The notes under the pieces are model-generated. The model made no database searches, was not told where the DNA came from, and worked only from the letters and a program-made list of their open reading frames with translations. Positions 7,718 to 9,742 of a stretch of DNA of 9,742 nucleotides are shown in pieces. This DNA comes from Bacteroidales bacterium UBA7574. Lineage in GTDB: Bacteria; Bacteroidota; Bacteroidia; Bacteroidales; Paludibacteraceae. Numbering within the stretch: position 1 is the first letter of the stretch; each line of letters begins with the position of its first letter. The translations under genes and the position numbers were made by a program. The stretch is from the NCBI GenBank assembly GCA_002479035.1, contig DLLA01000146.1:1-9742 (forward strand), given 5' to 3'.

Positions 7718-7749
7718 CAAAGATAATGCTTTTTTCTGAATATCGCAAA
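7718..7749 (-). promoter_or_regulatory. Bacteroidota sigma-A-type promoter of the GH57-porin-clpC-trxA operon
   Basis: On the minus strand, TTTG at 7749-7746 is followed by 20 bases and then TATCTTTG at 7725-7718, fully matching TTTG-N19-21-TAnnTTTG. The spacer length is the same as in the tRNA-Arg promoter. The predicted leader before the GH57 ATG is about 140 bases and contains the G-rich track. Confidence 0.75.
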
Positions 7750-7874
7750 TCCATTTTTCACTTCACAGGGCAACCGCATCAAAATTGCGCATTGCCGCTC
7801 CATGATGCCTGTTTTTCTCAATCCTCATCACACCATTCTTAATTTCACGCCCCGCCTCCCCCACAAAGCATACA

Positions 7875-7936
7875 ATTCTTAATTCTTCATTTTTCATTTT
7901 TAATTCCCATCTACGTTCTTAATTTTTCATTCTTAA
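7875..7936. repeat. AT-rich 7-bp degenerate tandem repeats
   Basis: Successive 7-bp units read ATTCTTA, ATTCTTC, ATTTTTC, ATTTTTA, ATTCCCA (7875-7909), then TTCTTAA, TTTTTCA, TTCTTAA (7916-7936) after a six-base interruption. The same unit in the opposite orientation occurs between groES and groEL. They look like a dispersed intergenic repeat family. Confidence 0.55.
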
Positions 7937-7955
7937 TCACTTACACCGTCTTCCT

Positions 7956-8021
7956 CGAAGGATAACCGAAGGATAACCGAAAGATAACCGAAAGATAACC
8001 GAAAGATAACCAAAAGATAAT
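7956..8021. repeat. 11-bp tandem repeat, six units, upstream of groES
   Basis: Six contiguous 11-bp units: CGAAGGATAAC twice (7956-7977), CGAAAGATAAC three times (7978-8010) and a diverged CAAAAGATAAT (8011-8021). The period is close to one helical turn, so any bound protein would meet the same DNA face in each unit. The array lies about 88 to 153 bases before the predicted sigma-54 start of groES. The units are too short, with no spacers, to be CRISPR. Confidence 0.85.
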
Positions 8022-8082
8022 GCTCACCTTGTCGAACCCATGTTGCACCGTTTACTGACATATTGGCAGCACTTGCCCTTTT

Positions 8083-8098
8083 TGGCACAGAGTTTGCA
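8083..8098 (+). promoter_or_regulatory. Sigma-54 (RpoN) -24/-12 promoter of groESL
   Basis: TGGCAC at 8083-8088, five bases, then TTGCA at 8094-8098 matches the sigma-54 consensus TGGCAC-N5-TTGCW exactly, with the GG and GC dinucleotides at the required spacing. With the GC as the -12 element, the start of transcription would be near 8109, giving a leader of about 50 bases before the groES ATG. I see no TAnnTTTG promoter in the correct place as a competitor. If real, transcription needs RpoN and an activating AAA+ enhancer-binding protein. Confidence 0.65.
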
Positions 8099-8104
8099 TA
8101 CCAT

Positions 8105-8136
8105 TTTGCGGGATTATCATGAGTCAGTCCCGCAAA
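8105..8136. promoter_or_regulatory. Inverted repeat over the predicted groES transcription start
   Basis: Perfect 9-bp arms TTTGCGGGA (8105-8113) and TCCCGCAAA (8128-8136) are separated by 14 bases. The left arm covers the predicted start at about 8109. It could be a repressor operator or, if transcription starts at its left edge, a hairpin at the 5' end of the groESL mRNA. It is not the CIRCE element (TTAGCACTC-N9-GAGTGCTAA). Confidence 0.5.
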
Positions 8137-8159
8137 CAAGCAGATTAAACAAAACAAGT

Positions 8160-8444
8160 ATGAATACTATGAACAAGATTCAACCATTGGCAGACCGCGT
8201 GCTCATCAAGCCCGTGGCTGCAGAAGAGAAGACCGTCGGCGGCATCATCATCCCCGACAGCGCGAAAGAGAAACCGTTGCGCGGTGAGGTAATCGCCGTA
8301 GGCAAAGGCACCAAAGATGAAGAGATGGTACTGAAGGCAGGCGACCAAGTGCTGTACGGCAAGTATGCCGGCACAGAGTTGGAGTTCGACGGCGAGAAGT
8401 TCCTCATCATGAAGCAAGGCGACGTACTCGCAGTGATTGGGTGA
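8160..8444 (+). CDS. groES: Co-chaperonin GroES (Hsp10)
   Basis: Heptameric lid of the GroEL folding chamber, cytoplasmic. The 94-residue product has the full single Cpn10 domain: [12 protein letters not shown] at the N terminus, the mobile loop that binds GroEL at about 22-36 with its GGIII hydrophobic anchor (27-31), the GEVIAVGKG strand, and the conserved [22 protein letters not shown]-terminal half split around the YGKYAG turn. Two starts are possible. ATG at 8160 has an A-rich upstream stretch typical of Bacteroidota translation starts and is used here. ATG at 8169 would give 91 residues beginning MNKIQPL, closer to the usual family N terminus. It is followed after 36 bases by groEL, the standard operon order, and is preceded by the sigma-54 promoter. 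Confidence 0.96.
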   Translation: MNTMNKIQPLADRVLIKPVAAEEKTVGGIIIPDSAKEKPLRGEVIAVGKGTKDEEMVLKAGDQVLYGKYAGTELEFDGEKFLIMKQGDVLAVIG

Positions 8445-8471
8445 TTAAGAATTAAGAATTAAAAATTAAAA
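8444..8471 (+). repeat. AT-rich 7-bp tandem repeat in the groES-groEL gap
   Basis: Four contiguous units, ATTAAGA twice and ATTAAAA twice, fill most of the 36-base gap. The first unit overlaps the last base of the groES stop codon. It is the reverse complement of the repeat type at 7875-7936. It leaves an unstructured A/T-rich leader just before groEL. Confidence 0.65.
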
Positions 8472-8480
8472 ATTTCTATT

Positions 8481-9742
8481 ATGGCAAAGGATATAACCTA
8501 TAATATTGAGGCGCGCGACGCGCTCAAGAAAGGTGTTGACCAGTTGGCTAACGCAGTAAAAGTAACGCTCGGTCCGAAAGGGCGTAACGTTATCATTGAC
8601 AAGAAATACGGTGCTCCGCAAATCACGAAGGACGGTGTAACGGTTGCCAAGGAGATAGAGTTGCCCAATGCAGCCGAGAACCTTGGTGCTCAGTTGGTTA
8701 AGGAGGTGGCTTCCAAGACCGGCGACCAGGCAGGCGACGGCACCACGACGGCTACGGTACTGACCCAAGCCATCGTCAGTGTAGGTCTGAAGAACGTTAC
8801 CGCAGGGGCAAACCCGATGGACCTCAAACGCGGTATGGACAAAGCCGTTAGCGCGATTGTGGCTAACATCAAGGAGCAGAGTGAAGTGGTAGGCAACGAC
8901 TTTGACAAGATTGAACAAGTGGCTACCATCTCCGCCAACAACGACCCGACCATCGGTAAGTTGATTGCCGACGCTATGCGCAAAGTCAGCAAAGACGGCG
9001 TTATCACCATCGGCGAGGCAAAAGGTATGGACACGACCATAGACGTGGTACAAGGTATGCAGTTCGACCGCGGATATATCAGTCCGTATTTCGTTACCAA
9101 CACCGAGACCATGGAGGTCGAGATGGACAAGCCGTACATCTTGATTCACGACAAGAAAATCTCGAACCTCAAGGAGTTGCTGCCCGTATTGGAGCCCGCA
9201 GTGCAGAGCGGTCGTCCGTTGCTGATTATCGCAGAAGATGTTGATAGCGAGGCACTTACTACACTGGTAGTAAACCGCCTGCGCGCACAACTCAAGATAT
9301 GCGCCGTCAAGGCTCCGGGCTTCGGCGACCGCCGCAAAGAGATGTTGGAAGACATCGCTATCCTGACCGGCGGCACGGTAATCAGTGAGGAGAAGGGCAT
9401 CAAACTTGAGAGCGCAACCCTCGATATGCTGGGTACCGCTGAGAGTGTGAATGTCAGCAAAGAGAACACCACTATCGTCAACGGTGCCGGCAACAAGGAG
9501 GCTATTGCGGCTCGTGTAGCACAAATCAAGGCACAGATTGAGGCTACCAAGTCCACATACGACAAGGAGAAACTGCAAGAGCGTCTTGCCAAATTGGCAG
9601 GCGGTGTGGCACAACTCAACGTGGGCGCGGCTTCCGAGGTCGAGATGAAGGAGAAGAAAGACCGTGTGGACGACGCTCTGAGCGCAACACGTGCTGCCAT
9701 TGAAGAGGGTATTGTCCCCGGCGGCGGTGTGGCATACATCCG
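8481..9742 (+). CDS. groEL: Chaperonin GroEL (Hsp60), 3' end outside window
   Basis: ATP-dependent tetradecameric protein-folding chamber that works with GroES in the cytoplasm. The open frame from ATG 8481 ([19 protein letters not shown]) runs without a stop to the window edge, giving 420 of the usual roughly 545 residues. The equatorial ATP site is visible at TLGPKGRNV (29-37), [10 protein letters not shown] (51-60) and GDGTTTATV (85-93, with the Mg/ATP aspartate D86). The intermediate and apical domains follow ([23 protein letters not shown]), and the frame returns to the intermediate/equatorial [11 protein letters not shown] motif at the edge. The missing part is the C-terminal equatorial segment and tail. 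The frame shows no interruption. No Shine-Dalgarno sequence precedes the ATG; the leader is A/T-rich. Confidence 0.97.
   Translation, partial: MAKDITYNIEARDALKKGVDQLANAVKVTLGPKGRNVIIDKKYGAPQITKDGVTVAKEIELPNAAENLGAQLVKEVASKTGDQAGDGTTTATVLTQAIVSVGLKNVTAGANPMDLKRGMDKAVSAIVANIKEQSEVVGNDFDKIEQVATISANNDPTIGKLIADAMRKVSKDGVITIGEAKGMDTTIDVVQGMQFDRGYISPYFVTNTETMEVEMDKPYILIHDKKISNLKELLPVLEPAVQSGRPLLIIAEDVDSEALTTLVVNRLRAQLKICAVKAPGFGDRRKEMLEDIAILTGGTVISEEKGIKLESATLDMLGTAESVNVSKENTTIVNGAGNKEAIAARVAQIKAQIEATKSTYDKEKLQERLAKLAGGVAQLNVGAASEVEMKEKKDRVDDALSATRAAIEEGIVPGGGVAYI

Larger units (their letters stand above)
7571..8159. other. Divergent control region between GH57 operon and groESL
   Basis: This 589-base gap has no convincing coding region. 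From left to right it holds the GH57 leader with a CCC-rich (minus strand GGG-rich) track, a minus-strand Bacteroidota promoter at 7718-7749, AT-rich 7-bp repeats at 7875-7936, an 11-bp tandem array at 7956-8021, a plus-strand sigma-54 promoter at 8083-8098, and an inverted repeat at 8105-8136. Apart from a single ATTCTTAATT fragment near 7834, I see nothing specific in 7750-7874. Confidence 0.6.

Noticed and set aside
7956..8021. Possible CRISPR array
   Set aside because: Units are 11 bp and contiguous with no spacers, and no cas gene is present.
7933..8157. 74-codon minus-strand frame overlapping the 11-bp array and the groES promoter
   Set aside because: Its middle is a translation of the tandem repeat, it has no family resemblance, and it covers strong regulatory signals of the divergent gene.
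8041..8159. CIRCE/HrcA operator upstream of groES
   Set aside because: No TTAGCACTC-N9-GAGTGCTAA-like sequence is present; the inverted repeat found has different arms and spacing.
8466..9739. Three minus-strand frames (8466-9614, 8690-9139, 9146-9739) antisense to groEL
   Set aside because: The plus strand reads as uninterrupted GroEL with all ATP-site motifs; the minus frames have no domain features.

Overview
The window looks like a chromosomal segment from a member of the order Bacteroidales (phylum Bacteroidota). The evidence is a short primary sigma factor of 286 residues without region 1.1, a Bacteroidota-type 'putative porin', a GH57 alpha-amylase-like protein of the kind found in Bacteroides relatives, two promoters of the Bacteroidota form TTTG-N20-TAnnTTTG, and A-rich leaders with little or no Shine-Dalgarno sequence. 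I cannot name a genus from sequence alone.

Layout. The left 7.5 kb is read on the minus strand. In transcription order it holds a GH57 alpha-amylase-like protein (7570-6278), an outer-membrane porin-like protein (6267-4222), a Hsp100 unfoldase of the ClpC type without its middle domain (4205-1926), thioredoxin (1871-1557), a structured non-coding leader, tRNA-Arg(UCU) (1201-1125), and the housekeeping sigma factor RpoD (1051-191) followed by a terminator. The first three genes are separated by 10 and 16 bases and the fourth by 54, so GH57-porin-clp-trxA is probably one operon, driven by a good promoter at 7718-7749. The right end, on the plus strand, is groES (8160-8444) and groEL (from 8481, running off the window).

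The two non-coding stretches hold the most unusual material. The first (1202-1556) has a strong Bacteroidota promoter pointing at tRNA-Arg, with about 230 bases of leader that can fold into at least four stem-loops before the tRNA begins. The second (7571-8159) is the divergent control region between the GH57 operon and groESL. It holds a telomere-like GGG-repeat track inside the predicted GH57 mRNA leader, AT-rich 7-bp repeats, a six-unit 11-bp tandem array, a textbook sigma-54 (-24/-12) promoter for groES, and a 9-bp perfect inverted repeat across the predicted groES transcription start. Together these suggest that the chaperonin operon is under sigma-54 and enhancer-binding-protein control, not the CIRCE/HrcA pattern, of which I see no trace.

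Taken together the proteins are housekeeping and protein quality-control functions (GroESL, Hsp100, thioredoxin, sigma factor) mixed with an envelope porin and a probable GH57 pseudoenzyme. No mobile element, CRISPR array or phage gene was seen.
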